Positions 17,312-26,768 of a stretch of 64,000 nucleotides of DNA are shown here, in pieces (position 1 is the stretch's first letter; each line of letters opens with the position of its first letter). The stretch is from Asaia bogorensis. Lineage in GTDB: Bacteria > Pseudomonadota > Alphaproteobacteria > Acetobacterales > Acetobacteraceae. Under the pieces are notes generated by a model, which worked only from the letters and a program-made list of their open reading frames with translations, was not told the origin of the DNA and searched no databases. The DNA lies in assembly GCA_945868845.1 (NCBI GenBank), contig CAMBMS010000001.1, positions 124,001-188,000 of the forward strand, read 5' to 3'. Made by a program: the position numbers and the translations under genes.

Positions 17312-18085
17312 TCAGCGGCCAGTAAATATTGGCTTCCGCTTTTCTTTGAACGCGGCGACGCCTTCGGCGTGGTCGGTGGTCTGGTTCAACTGCGGCTGCA
17401 CCATGGATTCCATTTCCAGGTAATCCTCCAGGCTCGGGCCATCGGCGATATTGAACAATTTCTTCGACAACCCCAGCGCGTAAGTCGGTCCAATCGCGAA
17501 TTGTCGCGCCATTTCCGTGGCTCGTGCCAAAGCCTCGCCCTCCGACGTCATGTGGTTGGCAATACCGAGTTTTACCGCCTCCTCTGCCCCCACGAAGCGA
17601 CCGCCATAGACCAGTTCCTTGGCGAGCGGCGTGCCGATGCGCCGCGACAAAAACCAGATTCCGCCACCATCCGGCGCCAGGCCGATACGCTGGAACACCT
17701 GGGCGAAACGCGCCGTGGCGCCAACCACCATCATGTCACAGGCCATAGCGATGGACATGCCGATACCGACAGCCACACCCTCCACTGCTGCGATCACGGG
17801 CTTTTCGATATTGTGCAGCACACGGATATAGCCGTGGCTGCCCGATTGCAGCATCTGCCGCGCCTTTCGCAAATCCCGCCCACCCATATTCCCGACATCG
17901 GCGCCGGAACAGAACGACCCGCCCGCACCGGTCACCACGATTGCGCGAATGTCATCGTTGAAGCGCAGTTCGGTGAAATATTTCGTCAGCAACTGACGCA
18001 TCTCCCAGGTCAGCGCGTTCTTCCGCTCCGGGCGGTTGATCACCACTGTGGCAATGGGCTTGTCGATGATCAGCTCGATGGTCAT
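17312..18085 (-). CDS. Crotonase-family protein, isomerase-like active site
   Basis: The 257-residue enoyl-CoA hydratase/isomerase-fold protein has the oxyanion segment AGGSFCSGAD and VGIGMSIAMACD. The two hydratase glutamates (rat Glu144 and Glu164) align with Ser and Phe, while an Asp appears in LAPDGGG, the pattern seen in PaaG-type isomerases. A ring or double-bond isomerisation is therefore more likely than hydration. The start has GGGAGG upstream; a longer frame begins 135 bp earlier with unlikely sequence. It is divergent from the CaiB/BaiF gene, so both probably serve one CoA-linked route. Confidence 0.87.
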   Translation of the reverse strand: MTIELIIDKPIATVVINRPERKNALTWEMRQLLTKYFTELRFNDDIRAIVVTGAGGSFCSGADVGNMGGRDLRKARQMLQSGSHGYIRVLHNIEKPVIAAVEGVAVGIGMSIAMACDMMVVGATARFAQVFQRIGLAPDGGGIWFLSRRIGTPLAKELVYGGRFVGAEEAVKLGIANHMTSEGEALARATEMARQFAIGPTYALGLSKKLFNIADGPSLEDYLEMESMVQPQLNQTTDHAEGVAAFKEKRKPIFTGR

Positions 18086-18179
18086 GCACGTTCCTCCCGG
18101 GTTGGGAGGAGTGTGCGGCGGGACTTGAAATTTTTCCAGCCTGGGCGGCAAGATGGCAAAAATATCTGGGGGAATTTCT

Positions 18180-19370
18180 ATGACGCGCGCCTTCGAAGGC
18201 ATCAAGGTGGTGGATATCACGCATGTTCTGGCCGGCCCCTTCGCGGCCTACCAGCTCGCCGTGCAGGGCGCGGACGTGATCAAGGTGGAGCACCCAGGCG
18301 ACCCGGATCAAAGTCGCGGCAGCGGAACGGACCGGCAATTGAACGACACGGATATGGGAACGGGTTTTTTGACCCAGGCCTCCAACAAGCGTTCCATCAC
18401 GCTGGATCTGAAAACTCCGACTGGCGTGGAAATTTTTAAAAAATTAATCACAGGCGCGGATGTTCTGGTGGAAAATTACCGCCCCGGCGCGTTCGAGGCT
18501 TTGGGACTCGGCTATGAAACTCTCGCGGTCCTCAACCCGCGCCTGATTTATTGTTCGATCAGCGCGTTCGGACAAGGCGGGCCACGTGGACAGATGACGG
18601 CGTACGACCATGTGATCCAGTCCACCTCGGGGATCATGGCGACGACCGGGACGGCGGACGTTAGCCCCATAAAATTTGGCTCGCCCGTGATCGATTATGC
18701 CACCGGGACGATGGCAGCATTTGCACTGGCATCCGCGCTGTTCCAACGCGAACGCAAGGGCATGGGGCAACGTATCGACCTTGCGATGCTGGATGTGGCG
18801 ATGATGATGATGTCAAGCCACATCAGCGGTTATCTCCGCAACGGGGCGCACCCGAAGCCACATGGTAACAAGCACGCGCATGCCACCAACTCCTGTTATC
18901 AGACGAAGGATGGCCTGGTCATGCTAGGTGCCAGCAATCTGCGCCAGCAGGCACGGCTATGGCGGGCCCTAGGGCGCGAGGACATGGTGAAAAAAACTAA
19001 CTACGAACGCGATGACGACCATGCGCGCGAGGAAAAATTACTGGAAGACGTTCTCCTAACCAAGACCGCGGATGAGTGGGAAGAATTTCTTCAATCGCGC
19101 CATGTGCCGGCCTCGCGGGTGCGGCAATTACGCGAGACCATCGCTGATCCACATCTCGCGACTCGCGGTGTGCTGCATCGTTTTCCAGATGGCGCGCCTG
19201 GGGTTGCGGGCGCATTCGGCGTGCCGATGGCAGCCTTCAAGTTCGCGCACGGCACGCCGCGCATCGACACACCGCCCCCGCGTTTCGGTGAACATAATGA
19301 TGCGGTTCTGGCGGAACTGGGATATTCCGCCGGCGACATATCTGGCTTCCGGGCGGCGAAAGTAATTTGA
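18180..19370 (+). CDS. CaiB/BaiF (family III) CoA-transferase
   Basis: The 396-residue protein is a family III CoA-transferase. The N-terminus has the LAGPFAAYQLAVQGADVIKVE Rossmann segment split by GDPDQSR, followed by NKRSITLDLK, VLVENYRPGA and the YDHVIQSTSG and VIDYATG regions; an Asp of this type carries the acyl group in characterised members. GGGGGAA lies 6 nt before the ATG at 18180. The family transfers CoA between carboxylic acids in degradation of carnitine, oxalate, aromatics and others; the substrate is not evident. Confidence 0.9.
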   Translation: MTRAFEGIKVVDITHVLAGPFAAYQLAVQGADVIKVEHPGDPDQSRGSGTDRQLNDTDMGTGFLTQASNKRSITLDLKTPTGVEIFKKLITGADVLVENYRPGAFEALGLGYETLAVLNPRLIYCSISAFGQGGPRGQMTAYDHVIQSTSGIMATTGTADVSPIKFGSPVIDYATGTMAAFALASALFQRERKGMGQRIDLAMLDVAMMMMSSHISGYLRNGAHPKPHGNKHAHATNSCYQTKDGLVMLGASNLRQQARLWRALGREDMVKKTNYERDDDHAREEKLLEDVLLTKTADEWEEFLQSRHVPASRVRQLRETIADPHLATRGVLHRFPDGAPGVAGAFGVPMAAFKFAHGTPRIDTPPPRFGEHNDAVLAELGYSAGDISGFRAAKVI

Positions 19371-19428
19371 GATGGTCGACGATCTGGATACGCATTACGC
19401 CAGCGCCAGCATCGCCACGAGCATCTTG

Positions 19429-19659
19429 TGATCTGCCCCCTTCAGAGTAGTCCATAAGCTATTTTAGTCTGGACTTTGCAGGAGAGGAAAAATGGGCAAG
19501 AGAGAGGATCCTGAGGAGATTATTGGAAAGTTGCGCGAGGCCGAGATTGTTATGATGCAAGGTGAGACGACGGGGGATGCATATTGTCCGGTCGCGGTTA
19601 CCGAGCAGACCTATTATCGCTGGCGCAAGGAATACGGTGATCTGAAAACCAATCAGGCC
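19429..19659 (+). pseudogene. IS3-family remnant: left end plus OrfA fragment
   Basis: The start, TGATCTGCCCCCTTCAGAGT, resembles IS3-group terminal repeats. After a leader with GGAGAGG, an OrfA-like frame begins at 19492 (PEEIIGKLREAEIV, then VTEQTYYRWRKEYG and LKTNQA), which is the helix-turn-helix of IS3-group OrfA. It breaks off about 12 bp before the 3' end of xerC, and no OrfB follows. Confidence 0.82.
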
Positions 19660-19671
19660 TCCAATTTAGTA

Positions 19672-20598
19672 TCAGCCGCGCGGGTGCGCGCGGCGCCAGA
19701 CATCCAGCAGCTTGGCTGTGTCGACCGATGTATAGCGTTGCGTGGTGGAAAGGCTGGCGTGGCCTAGCAATTCCTGAATGGAACGCAGATCGGCGCCGCC
19801 GGCCAGAAGATGCGTGGCGAAGGAATGGCGGAGCGCATGCGGTGTCGCGTGCGCAGGCAGGTAGGTTTGCTGGCGGTAGAGGCGCAAAACGCGCTGCGCC
19901 ACCGCCGGATCCAGCCGACCGCCGCGCACGCCGACAAATAGAGGGGATTCGGGCTCGGGTCTGGGGTGGTAGCGTAGCCAGGCCGCCATGGCATCGCGCA
20001 CCACCGGCAGCACCGGGACGATACGTTCCTTCGATCCCTTACCGATGACGCGTAGCATATTGGCCGACCCTGGTAGCGGCGCCTCGCGAATATCAAGGGC
20101 GAGGGCTTCGGCAATGCGCAGGCCGCAAGCGTAGAGCAGGGTGAAGAGGGCAATGTCGCGGGCAATTTTAAACGGGGAATTTTTGTCCTCGATATTCAAT
20201 ATTTCGCCGGTATTTGTTGCGACGTGGCTAGCCTGGATGACGGTCAAAGCTTTCGGTAATGGCGGCTTCGCGCGCGGGCCGGAAATGAGGCTGAGTGCGG
20301 CATTGGTCACCCCATGCCGGCGCGATAAAAATCGAAAAAAAGTTTTCACCGCCGAAAGATGGCGCGCGCGGGTCGCGTTGCCGGCGCCATCCTTGGCCTG
20401 GCTCGCCAGCCAGGCACGCAAGTCGGACGTGTCCACGCGCGTCAGGCTGTCCAGGTCCGGTTCGGCGCCGTGGTGGCGCGCGAGAAATCCGAGAAACGCG
20501 GCAACATCGGTTCCATATGCCTCCACCGTCAACGGCGAGGCACGACGCTCTGCGCCGAGCCAGAGGAGAAAGGCCGTGCGCGCTTTCTCGCCTGTCAT
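19672..20598 (-). CDS. xerC: Tyrosine recombinase XerC
   Basis: The 308-residue protein has an N-terminal SAM-like core-binding domain and a C-terminal catalytic domain with CGLRIAEAL (Arg I), GKGSKER (Lys), HALRHSFATH (His/Arg II), LGH and the nucleophile Tyr in STTQRYT. This is the arrangement of XerC/XerD, which resolve chromosome dimers at dif; similarity of the C-terminus favours XerC. It lies 3 bp downstream of a transaldolase gene in the same orientation and near priA, a chromosome-maintenance context. An IS relic abuts its 3' end but the frame is intact. Confidence 0.9.
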   Translation of the reverse strand: MTGEKARTAFLLWLGAERRASPLTVEAYGTDVAAFLGFLARHHGAEPDLDSLTRVDTSDLRAWLASQAKDGAGNATRARHLSAVKTFFRFLSRRHGVTNAALSLISGPRAKPPLPKALTVIQASHVATNTGEILNIEDKNSPFKIARDIALFTLLYACGLRIAEALALDIREAPLPGSANMLRVIGKGSKERIVPVLPVVRDAMAAWLRYHPRPEPESPLFVGVRGGRLDPAVAQRVLRLYRQQTYLPAHATPHALRHSFATHLLAGGADLRSIQELLGHASLSTTQRYTSVDTAKLLDVWRRAHPRG

Positions 20599-20601
20599 GC
20601 C

Positions 20602-21258
20602 TCAGGCAATCGTCTGCCCTGTCTTCTCCCAATCGGACAGAAAGGCAGAAAGACCCTTGTCGGTGAGCGGATGGTGATAAAGCTGGCGCAGCACGTTGGG
20701 CGGCAGCGTGGCGACATGCGCGCCCATTTTCGCTGCCTCGATCAGATGGATTGGGTGGCGGATGGAGGCGACCAGCACCTCCGTCTTGAAGTCGGGATAG
20801 TTGGAGAAGATGGTGACGATGTCGGCGATCAGATCCATGCCGTTCTGGCCGATATCGTCGAGGCGTCCGACGAAGGGGGAGACGAAGGTGGCGCCGGCCT
20901 TCGCCGCCAGGATCGCCTGGGCGGGGGAAAAGCAGAGGGTGACATTGGTCATCACGCCCTGGTCGGTCAGCGCCTTGCAGGCGCGGATGCCGTCCGGGGT
21001 GAGCGGCAGCTTCACCGTGACGTTGCTGGCGATTTTGCGCAGCACGGCGGCTTCGCGCATCATACCCTCGTAATCCGTCGCGGCCACCTCGGCGCTGACC
21101 GGTCCGGGAACGAGGGCGCAGATTTCCGCCACCACATCCAGGATTTTTCGCCCCGATTTGGCAATCAGGGAGGGGTTGGTGGTGACACCGTCCAGCAGAC
21201 CGCTGGCGGCGAGGGATTTGATATCGGCGGTGTCGGCGGTGTCGACGAAGAATTTCAT
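20602..21258 (-). CDS. Transaldolase, TalC/Fsa (type 3B) family
   Basis: The 218-residue protein matches the short transaldolase / fructose-6-phosphate aldolase group: [27 protein letters not shown], the Schiff-base Lys in VTVKLPLT, and [11 protein letters not shown]. It would run transaldolase in the pentose phosphate pathway. The frame is open far upstream, but the proline-rich extension is antisense to priA and is rejected; the ATG before KFFVDT is standard. It is divergent from priA and 3 bp before xerC. Confidence 0.92.
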   Translation of the reverse strand: MKFFVDTADTADIKSLAASGLLDGVTTNPSLIAKSGRKILDVVAEICALVPGPVSAEVAATDYEGMMREAAVLRKIASNVTVKLPLTPDGIRACKALTDQGVMTNVTLCFSPAQAILAAKAGATFVSPFVGRLDDIGQNGMDLIADIVTIFSNYPDFKTEVLVASIRHPIHLIEAAKMGAHVATLPPNVLRQLYHHPLTDKGLSAFLSDWEKTGQTIA

Positions 21259-21320
21259 GATTCTGGTCCGGTTTGCGGCTACGCCTAGGTGAAAATATTT
21301 TTCGAGGCAGACCATACAGG

Positions 21321-23507
21321 ATGGACGGGGCACACAGGAAGGGAAGTCGACGGATCGCGGTGCTGCTGCCGTACCCGTTCGCCGGGCCGTTCGATTATCT
21401 GGTGTCAGGCGAGTTGGACCCGAAGCCCGGCGATATCGTCCTTGTCCCGCTGCACCGGCGCGAGGAGATCGGCGTTGTGTGGGACCAGGGTGGCGATGCC
21501 GCGGTGCCCGCGCGCAAATTAAAGCTGGTGATCGCGGTACTGGACTCTCCGCCGCTGCCGACCGCCTTACGCCAATTCGTGGACTGGATCGCTTCCTACA
21601 CGCTCGCCCCGCCCGGTGAAGTGCTAGCAATGGCGTTGCGGGTTGTGGATCGCGCGCCCCCGGCCGCGCCGGTCGTATACCGTCTGGCGAAGGCGCCGCC
21701 GGAAGCGCGCATGACCCCGGCGCGGCGCGCCGTGCTGGCGGCGCTGGCGGATGGGCTGCCGCGCGACGCAACAACCCTGGCGCAGCTGGCTGGTGTGGGG
21801 GTGACGACAGTGCGGGCCACAGCGCATGCCGGGCTGCTGGTAGCCACGGTCCTGGTCGCGCCGGCGGCCTTCGCGCGGCCCGACCCGGATTTTCCCGGCC
21901 CGGTGTTGTCGGCGGAACAGGCGGTGGCGGCCGCGGCATTGCGTGCGGACGTGGCCCGGCAGAAATTTTCGGTGACCCTGCTTTCCGGCGTCACTGGATC
22001 GGGCAAGACGGAAGTCTATCTGGAAGCGGTGGCGAAGGCTTTGCAGGCCGGGCGGCAGGCGTTGGTGCTGCTGCCGGAAATCGCCCTCTCCTCGCAATGG
22101 CTGGAACGGTTTCAGGCACGTTTCGGCGTTACCCCGGCGGTGTGGCATTCTGACCTTTCCCAACGGGTACGCAAAATCACCTGGCGCGCCGTGGCGCTGG
22201 GGGAAGCGCAGGTGGTGGTGGGCGCGCGCTCGGCACTGTTCCTTCCATTTTCCGATCTCGGCCTGATCGTCGTCGATGAGGAGCATGAGACAGCGTTCAA
22301 GCAGGAAGACGGTGTGATCTATCACGCGCGCGACATGGCAGTGGTGCGCGCGCGGCTTTCGGCGGCGCCGGCGGTGCTGGTCTCCGCCACGCCAAGCCTG
22401 GAGACGGTGGCGAATGTTGAAGCCGGGCGCTATCGCCAGCTTTCCCTCGCCGCGCGTCATGGCGGGGCCAGACTGCCGGAGGTGGCCGCGATCGATCTGC
22501 GGCAGACACCGCCGGAGCGCGGAAAGTTTTTATCGCCGGCGCTGGTGACGGCAGTGAATGAGACTTTGGCGCGCGGCGAGCAGGCGATGCTGTTTCTCAA
22601 CCGGCGTGGCTATGCGCCATTAACTTTGTGTCGCGCCTGTGGACACCGGATGCAATGCTCCGATTGCACAGCCTGGCTGGTGGAGCATCGAGCGCGGCGG
22701 CAATTGCAATGCCATCATTGCGGCCATGCCATTCCCAGCCCCGAAACCTGCCCGAGCTGTGGCGCGGCGCATAGCCTGACCGCCATCGGGCCAGGAGTGG
22801 AGCGCATTACCGAGGAAGCGAGGATTGTGTTCCCGGATGCGCGGGTGCTGGTGATGGCAAGCGATACCATGCCGGGCCCGGAAGCCGCCGCCGGTGCCGC
22901 ACGGGCCATCGCGGCGCGCGAGGTCGATCTCATCATCGGCACCCAGATCATCGCCAAGGGCTGGCATTTCCCGCATCTGATCCTGGTCGGCGTGGTGGAT
23001 GCCGATCTGGGCCTCGCCGGCGGCGATCTGCGCGCAGCGGAACGGACGGTGCAGTTGCTGCATCAGGTCGCGGGCCGTGCCGGCCGGGCGGAGGCGTCTG
23101 GAAAAGTGCTGCTACAGACATTTTCGCCCGAGCATCCGGTGATGCAAGCCCTGGTCGCGGGCGATCTGGAGACGTTTATGGCACGCGAGGCGGCGGCCCG
23201 CCGGCCCGGCAATTGGCCGCCCTATGGGCGGCTAGCGGCGCTGATCGTTTCCGCCGCCTCGGAAGAGCAGGCGGACATATTAGCGCGCGACCTGGGCCGC
23301 GCAGCGCCACGCGGGGCGGGGATCCTCGTCCTGGGCCCTGCACCGGCGCCACTTTCCCTCCTGCGCGGCCGGCATCGGCGGCGACTGCTTTTGAAGACAC
23401 GCCGCGATATCGCGGTGCAGCCTTTGTTGCGAGACTGGCTGGACAAGGTGCCAGTCATGCGCGGGGCGCGGGTGGAGGTGGACGTGGACCCGGTTTCTTT
23501 TCTCTGA
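21321..23507 (+). CDS. priA: Primosomal replication restart helicase PriA
   Basis: The 728-residue helicase restarts stalled replication forks by loading the primosome. It has Walker [10 protein letters not shown], the DEEH box (VVDEEHE), SATPSLET, eight zinc-binding Cys in four pairs (CRACG, CSDC, CHHCG, CPSCG; near residues 440-490) and the C-terminal helicase segment with [12 protein letters not shown] and [11 protein letters not shown]. The ATG before [10 protein letters not shown] is preferred over a TTG 48 bp upstream. Confidence 0.96.
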   Translation: MDGAHRKGSRRIAVLLPYPFAGPFDYLVSGELDPKPGDIVLVPLHRREEIGVVWDQGGDAAVPARKLKLVIAVLDSPPLPTALRQFVDWIASYTLAPPGEVLAMALRVVDRAPPAAPVVYRLAKAPPEARMTPARRAVLAALADGLPRDATTLAQLAGVGVTTVRATAHAGLLVATVLVAPAAFARPDPDFPGPVLSAEQAVAAAALRADVARQKFSVTLLSGVTGSGKTEVYLEAVAKALQAGRQALVLLPEIALSSQWLERFQARFGVTPAVWHSDLSQRVRKITWRAVALGEAQVVVGARSALFLPFSDLGLIVVDEEHETAFKQEDGVIYHARDMAVVRARLSAAPAVLVSATPSLETVANVEAGRYRQLSLAARHGGARLPEVAAIDLRQTPPERGKFLSPALVTAVNETLARGEQAMLFLNRRGYAPLTLCRACGHRMQCSDCTAWLVEHRARRQLQCHHCGHAIPSPETCPSCGAAHSLTAIGPGVERITEEARIVFPDARVLVMASDTMPGPEAAAGAARAIAAREVDLIIGTQIIAKGWHFPHLILVGVVDADLGLAGGDLRAAERTVQLLHQVAGRAGRAEASGKVLLQTFSPEHPVMQALVAGDLETFMAREAAARRPGNWPPYGRLAALIVSAASEEQADILARDLGRAAPRGAGILVLGPAPAPLSLLRGRHRRRLLLKTRRDIAVQPLLRDWLDKVPVMRGARVEVDVDPVSFL

Positions 23508-23545
23508 GAAGCTTTCACCCGTCGTCATCCTGAAGGAACCGCCCC

Positions 23546-24307
23546 ATGGCCATCCAGCCCCTTGATCTCAACCCACTCTCCGGCACCCGCGTGATGGTCA
23601 CCGGTGGTGCCTTCGGTCTCGGCCGCGCCACGGCCGAAGCCTATGCCGCGCGTGGCGGACGTATCTGCATCCTAGATCGGGTGGAGGTGAAGGACGCCCC
23701 GGCCGACTGGGTCTGCATCAAGGGCTCCGCCACCAGCGCGGAGGATATCGAGGGCGCCTTCGCGCGCATGGACCGGAGCTGGGGTGGGGTGGATGTCGCC
23801 TTTGCCAATGCCGGTATGGCGTCCAACAAACCAAGCCTCGACCTGACAGAGGCGGAATGGCGGCAGGTGCTCGACCTCAACCTGACGGGGGTGTTCCTGA
23901 CCTGCCAGGCGGCTGGACGGCGGATGGTGGAGCAGAAATCCGGACTGATCCTCGCCACCAGTTCGATCTATGGCCTGACGGCCGGGGCGCGGCGCGCGGC
24001 CTATACGGCGACGAAGGCGGCGGTTGCCAATCTGGTGCGCACCCTGGCCGTTGAATGGGGGCCGCACGGGGTGCGGGTGAACGCGATTTCCCCGGGATAT
24101 GTGGAGACGGACATGCTGCTGACGCTGGTTCAGCGCGGCACGTTGAACACCGACAAGATGAAGGCACGCACGCCGCTACCGCGCCTCGGCCGGCCGCAGG
24201 ATATTGCGGCGATGGCCGCGTTCCTCGGCTCGCCCGGCGCGGCCTGGATCAATGGCGCGATCATTCCGGTGGATGGCGGCTGGATGGCCAATGGCGGGCC
24301 GGAATAG
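23546..24307 (+). CDS. SDR family oxidoreductase
   Basis: The 253-residue classical SDR has TGGAFGLGRA, ANAG in place of NNAG, catalytic Ser in ATSSIYG, YTATK and a C-terminal PVDGGW. It starts 38 bp after priA and may be read through from it. Specificity is not evident; NAD-dependent oxidation of a secondary alcohol is usual for the group. Confidence 0.86.
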   Translation: MAIQPLDLNPLSGTRVMVTGGAFGLGRATAEAYAARGGRICILDRVEVKDAPADWVCIKGSATSAEDIEGAFARMDRSWGGVDVAFANAGMASNKPSLDLTEAEWRQVLDLNLTGVFLTCQAAGRRMVEQKSGLILATSSIYGLTAGARRAAYTATKAAVANLVRTLAVEWGPHGVRVNAISPGYVETDMLLTLVQRGTLNTDKMKARTPLPRLGRPQDIAAMAAFLGSPGAAWINGAIIPVDGGWMANGGPE

Positions 24308-24473
24308 GCCCCGATCCCCACGCACATGGTCCCAATGGTTGCGAGATCGGCGCTACTCGGAATTGCCTTGCCCGCTTTGCCCCCCGTTCCCGTCGTGTAC
24401 GCGTTCGCCAGCCGCAATAACTGAGACAGGCGCGGCCGGAACGTCCCCGATACGAAATGGGTAGAAAATAAAA

Positions 24474-24674
24474 ATGGCAATGAACCTCTGTGTTCTATGG
24501 GGGCTGGCCGCGCTTGCCATTCTGGGTTTGGGGTTAGGTATGCAGCCCGCCACGACGCAGAACACGACCCACCTTGACTACCAGGAACTTCTGTCGAGCC
24601 CCTCGATCGATGTCGGCGATCAGGGATCGAGATGCGGTCCAATGAACTGGATCAGTCGCATAGGTGCAAGATGA
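24474..24674 (+). CDS. Possible short membrane or exported peptide
   Basis: This 66-codon frame starts with a hydrophobic run (residues about 4-23, LWGLAALAILGLGLG) that could be a signal or anchor helix, then a polar tail without recognised domain. There is no clear Shine-Dalgarno site. A strong terminator follows 39 bp downstream on the same strand, which shows that something is transcribed through here; the SDR transcript alone could explain that. Weak call. Confidence 0.25.
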   Translation: MAMNLCVLWGLAALAILGLGLGMQPATTQNTTHLDYQELLSSPSIDVGDQGSRCGPMNWISRIGAR

Positions 24675-24712
24675 AGCGGCGGACAGGCTGAAATGCGACG
24701 GTTCGGATGGAT

Positions 24713-24746
24713 CGGGCAGTCCTGCGTGAGCAGGACGGCCCGTTTT
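24713..24746 (+). terminator. Rho-independent terminator
   Basis: CGGGC-A-GTCCTGC, loop GTGA, GCAGGAC-G-GCCCG then TTTT. The stem is near perfect and the U-run is on the plus strand only, so it ends rightward transcription coming from the SDR gene or the short frame before it, just ahead of a convergent gene. Confidence 0.85.
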
Positions 24747-24749
24747 ATG

Positions 24750-25451
24750 TCAACGCCCGCAGCTGTTCGTCGTGGCGATGACGAAGCCGCGCAGGTCGCT
24801 GTGGGTGATCGTAAAGCGCAGCTCGGTGTTGTCCACGGTCAGGACATACCGTAGCGGAGCGGGGCCGGAAACGACGCTGGACGAGCCACCCAAGCGTGTG
24901 AATGATGCGTTCAAGGGACGCGCCGGATCATCGGCATTGACAGTGACCGAAAGCCCGATCAGGCCGTCGGCGAAGGTCACCCCATCGTCCGTGCCGGGCT
25001 GTCCCGTGGCTCGGACGGCGAAGCGCTTGCTGATTGGCCGGCCTTCACAGGCGGTAACAGGGCGCACGGCGCGCATAGCTTCACCGAGACGTTCGGGCGG
25101 GATGTCTTCCTGGATGCGCTCGCGGGCCTGTTGCAGCAACGCGGCGATGGCGTCCTTCGGTACATCCGCGTCGTAGCGGGATTGCAGGCTGGCGATATGT
25201 TCATTGGCGCGGTTCAGCGCGGCCTGGGCAGTGTCGCCGGCGCCGCGAGCCTTGTCGCGTTCGCGCGTCACCTCCGCCAGGTCACGACGCAGTACCACAA
25301 CCCGCAGCTCCGCCAGGGCCAGACCGGCCTCGTAGGACGCGTAGCCGATGCCGAGGAACACCCCAAGCATGACCACCCAGCGGCCAATGCGCAGGATCAG
25401 GACTTTGCGGCGGCGGGCGCGTTCGCGGCTTCTGCTGGAGGCGTATGCCAT
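24750..25451 (-). CDS. Hypothetical single-pass membrane protein with coiled coil
   Basis: The 233-residue product has a basic N-terminus (RSRERARRRK), one membrane helix at about residues 22-44, a heptad-like coiled coil (about residues 50-95, LRVVVLRRDLAEVTRERDKA) and a soluble C-terminal domain of beta-rich appearance with two Cys residues (TACEGRP and NSCGR) that could form a disulfide in the periplasm. I recognise no family. It is convergent with the terminator at 24713 and stands alone. Topology suggests N-in, C-out. Confidence 0.7.
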   Translation of the reverse strand: MAYASSRSRERARRRKVLILRIGRWVVMLGVFLGIGYASYEAGLALAELRVVVLRRDLAEVTRERDKARGAGDTAQAALNRANEHIASLQSRYDADVPKDAIAALLQQARERIQEDIPPERLGEAMRAVRPVTACEGRPISKRFAVRATGQPGTDDGVTFADGLIGLSVTVNADDPARPLNASFTRLGGSSSVVSGPAPLRYVLTVDNTELRFTITHSDLRGFVIATTNSCGR

Positions 25452-25553
25452 GCGCGGTATAGCCGATTGTTCATCTCATAAGTAATCAGCGTTCCTCGCA
25501 CAGCGCAGGATTCGCGGGCAAGCCTATTCAGGGTCACCCGTTTGCCCCCCCCC

Positions 25554-26723
25554 CTACTCCGCCGCGCGGGTTTCTGCGGCGTGTTTTTCAAACATCAGCT
25601 TCGCCGCCGATTGCCGCTTGGCGGTGAGCGTACCGCGGTTGGCCGTGCACCAGTCGAAGCTTTCCGAGCGGGCTCGGTTGTCGCCGGAAAAATGTGGCAT
25701 CACATAGCGGGCATAGAGTTCGTAGGAGCGCTTCGTCTGTTCGAAATCGGCCCAGTTATGCACCTGTTGCAGCATGGCACCAAATTCGCCCTGCTTGGCG
25801 TAGAGGCGCTCGATCAGCGCAACGGCGTCATCTGGGGTGCCGATCACGCCATATTTGTTCTCGACGAACCAGCGCGCCGGATCCTCGCCCTTTGGCACAT
25901 CAAAACGGAGCTGGTTGTTGTTGAGATAATTTAGGTAGCGCTCCAGTCCGTACTGGACGTTCTCGAACGCCTTTTCGCGGGTTTCGGCTATATGCATCGG
26001 CCCGACCAGGCGCAAGCGCGAGGGGTCCATTTTGCGGCCATCTTTCGCCGCGATGTCATTGGCGATTTTCCAGTTGGCATCCAGCGCATCGAAGCCGAAA
26101 GGATTGGTCGCCGCGATGCAGATCATCGACAGATCGTACTTACCCGCGAGCCGCCCGCCCGAGGGTGTGACGGAACTGACCACCGCAACTTCGGGATGCG
26201 GTTTCGTGTAGGGCGGGATATGGGCGCGGGCATTGATATACTCGTACCAATCTGTTTTCTCCGTCACGAATTCGCCCTTGAACAGGCGAAGGATGACATC
26301 CAGCGCCTCGGCCATGCGGTCCCGCTGGGTATCGGGGTCGATACCCATCATCAGCGCGTCGGATGCTAGCAGGCCGGGACCGGCGCCGAACATCACGCGA
26401 CCTTTCGTCATGTGATCAAGCTGGATGATCCGGTTCGCAGTCATTAACGGGTTGTGGTACGGCAGGGAAATGACGCCGGTACCAAATTTGATATTACGCG
26501 TACGTTCGGCTGCGACGGCGATAAAAAGCTCGGGCGAGGAAATAATTTCCCAGCCCGCCGAATGATGTTCGCCAATCCAGGCTTCATGGAAGCCGAGCTT
26601 GTCGAGATGACACATCAATTCCAGGTCACGGTCGATGCAGGCGGTGGGGTTCTCTTCCATCGGATGGAAGGGGGGCAGGAAGGCGCCATGACGAAGTGGG
26701 ATGCTGGGCAGAGTGCGGGGCAT
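25554..26723 (-). CDS. LLM-class flavin monooxygenase (LimB-like)
   Basis: The 389-residue protein is a bacterial luciferase-like monooxygenase: GAFLPPFHP, the EAWIGEHHSAGWE segment, GTGVISLPYHNPL, LDHMTKGRVMFGAGPG. The order and length resemble limonene 1,2-monooxygenase and related flavin-dependent enzymes that use reduced FMN supplied by a separate reductase. A C-terminal domain of about 70 residues extends the barrel. A second LLM gene starts upstream in the same direction, leaving a short gap. Substrate is not evident. Confidence 0.85.
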   Translation of the reverse strand: MPRTLPSIPLRHGAFLPPFHPMEENPTACIDRDLELMCHLDKLGFHEAWIGEHHSAGWEIISSPELFIAVAAERTRNIKFGTGVISLPYHNPLMTANRIIQLDHMTKGRVMFGAGPGLLASDALMMGIDPDTQRDRMAEALDVILRLFKGEFVTEKTDWYEYINARAHIPPYTKPHPEVAVVSSVTPSGGRLAGKYDLSMICIAATNPFGFDALDANWKIANDIAAKDGRKMDPSRLRLVGPMHIAETREKAFENVQYGLERYLNYLNNNQLRFDVPKGEDPARWFVENKYGVIGTPDDAVALIERLYAKQGEFGAMLQQVHNWADFEQTKRSYELYARYVMPHFSGDNRARSESFDWCTANRGTLTAKRQSAAKLMFEKHAAETRAAE

Positions 26724-26768
26724 TTTTTGGGGCTCGTGTTGCTACTGGAGGTTCAGGATTAAAAGATA

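Noticed and set aside
21259-21939. N-terminal extension of the transaldolase by more than 200 codons
   Set aside because: The extension is proline/arginine-rich, antisense to priA and absent from the family; the internal ATG gives the normal length.
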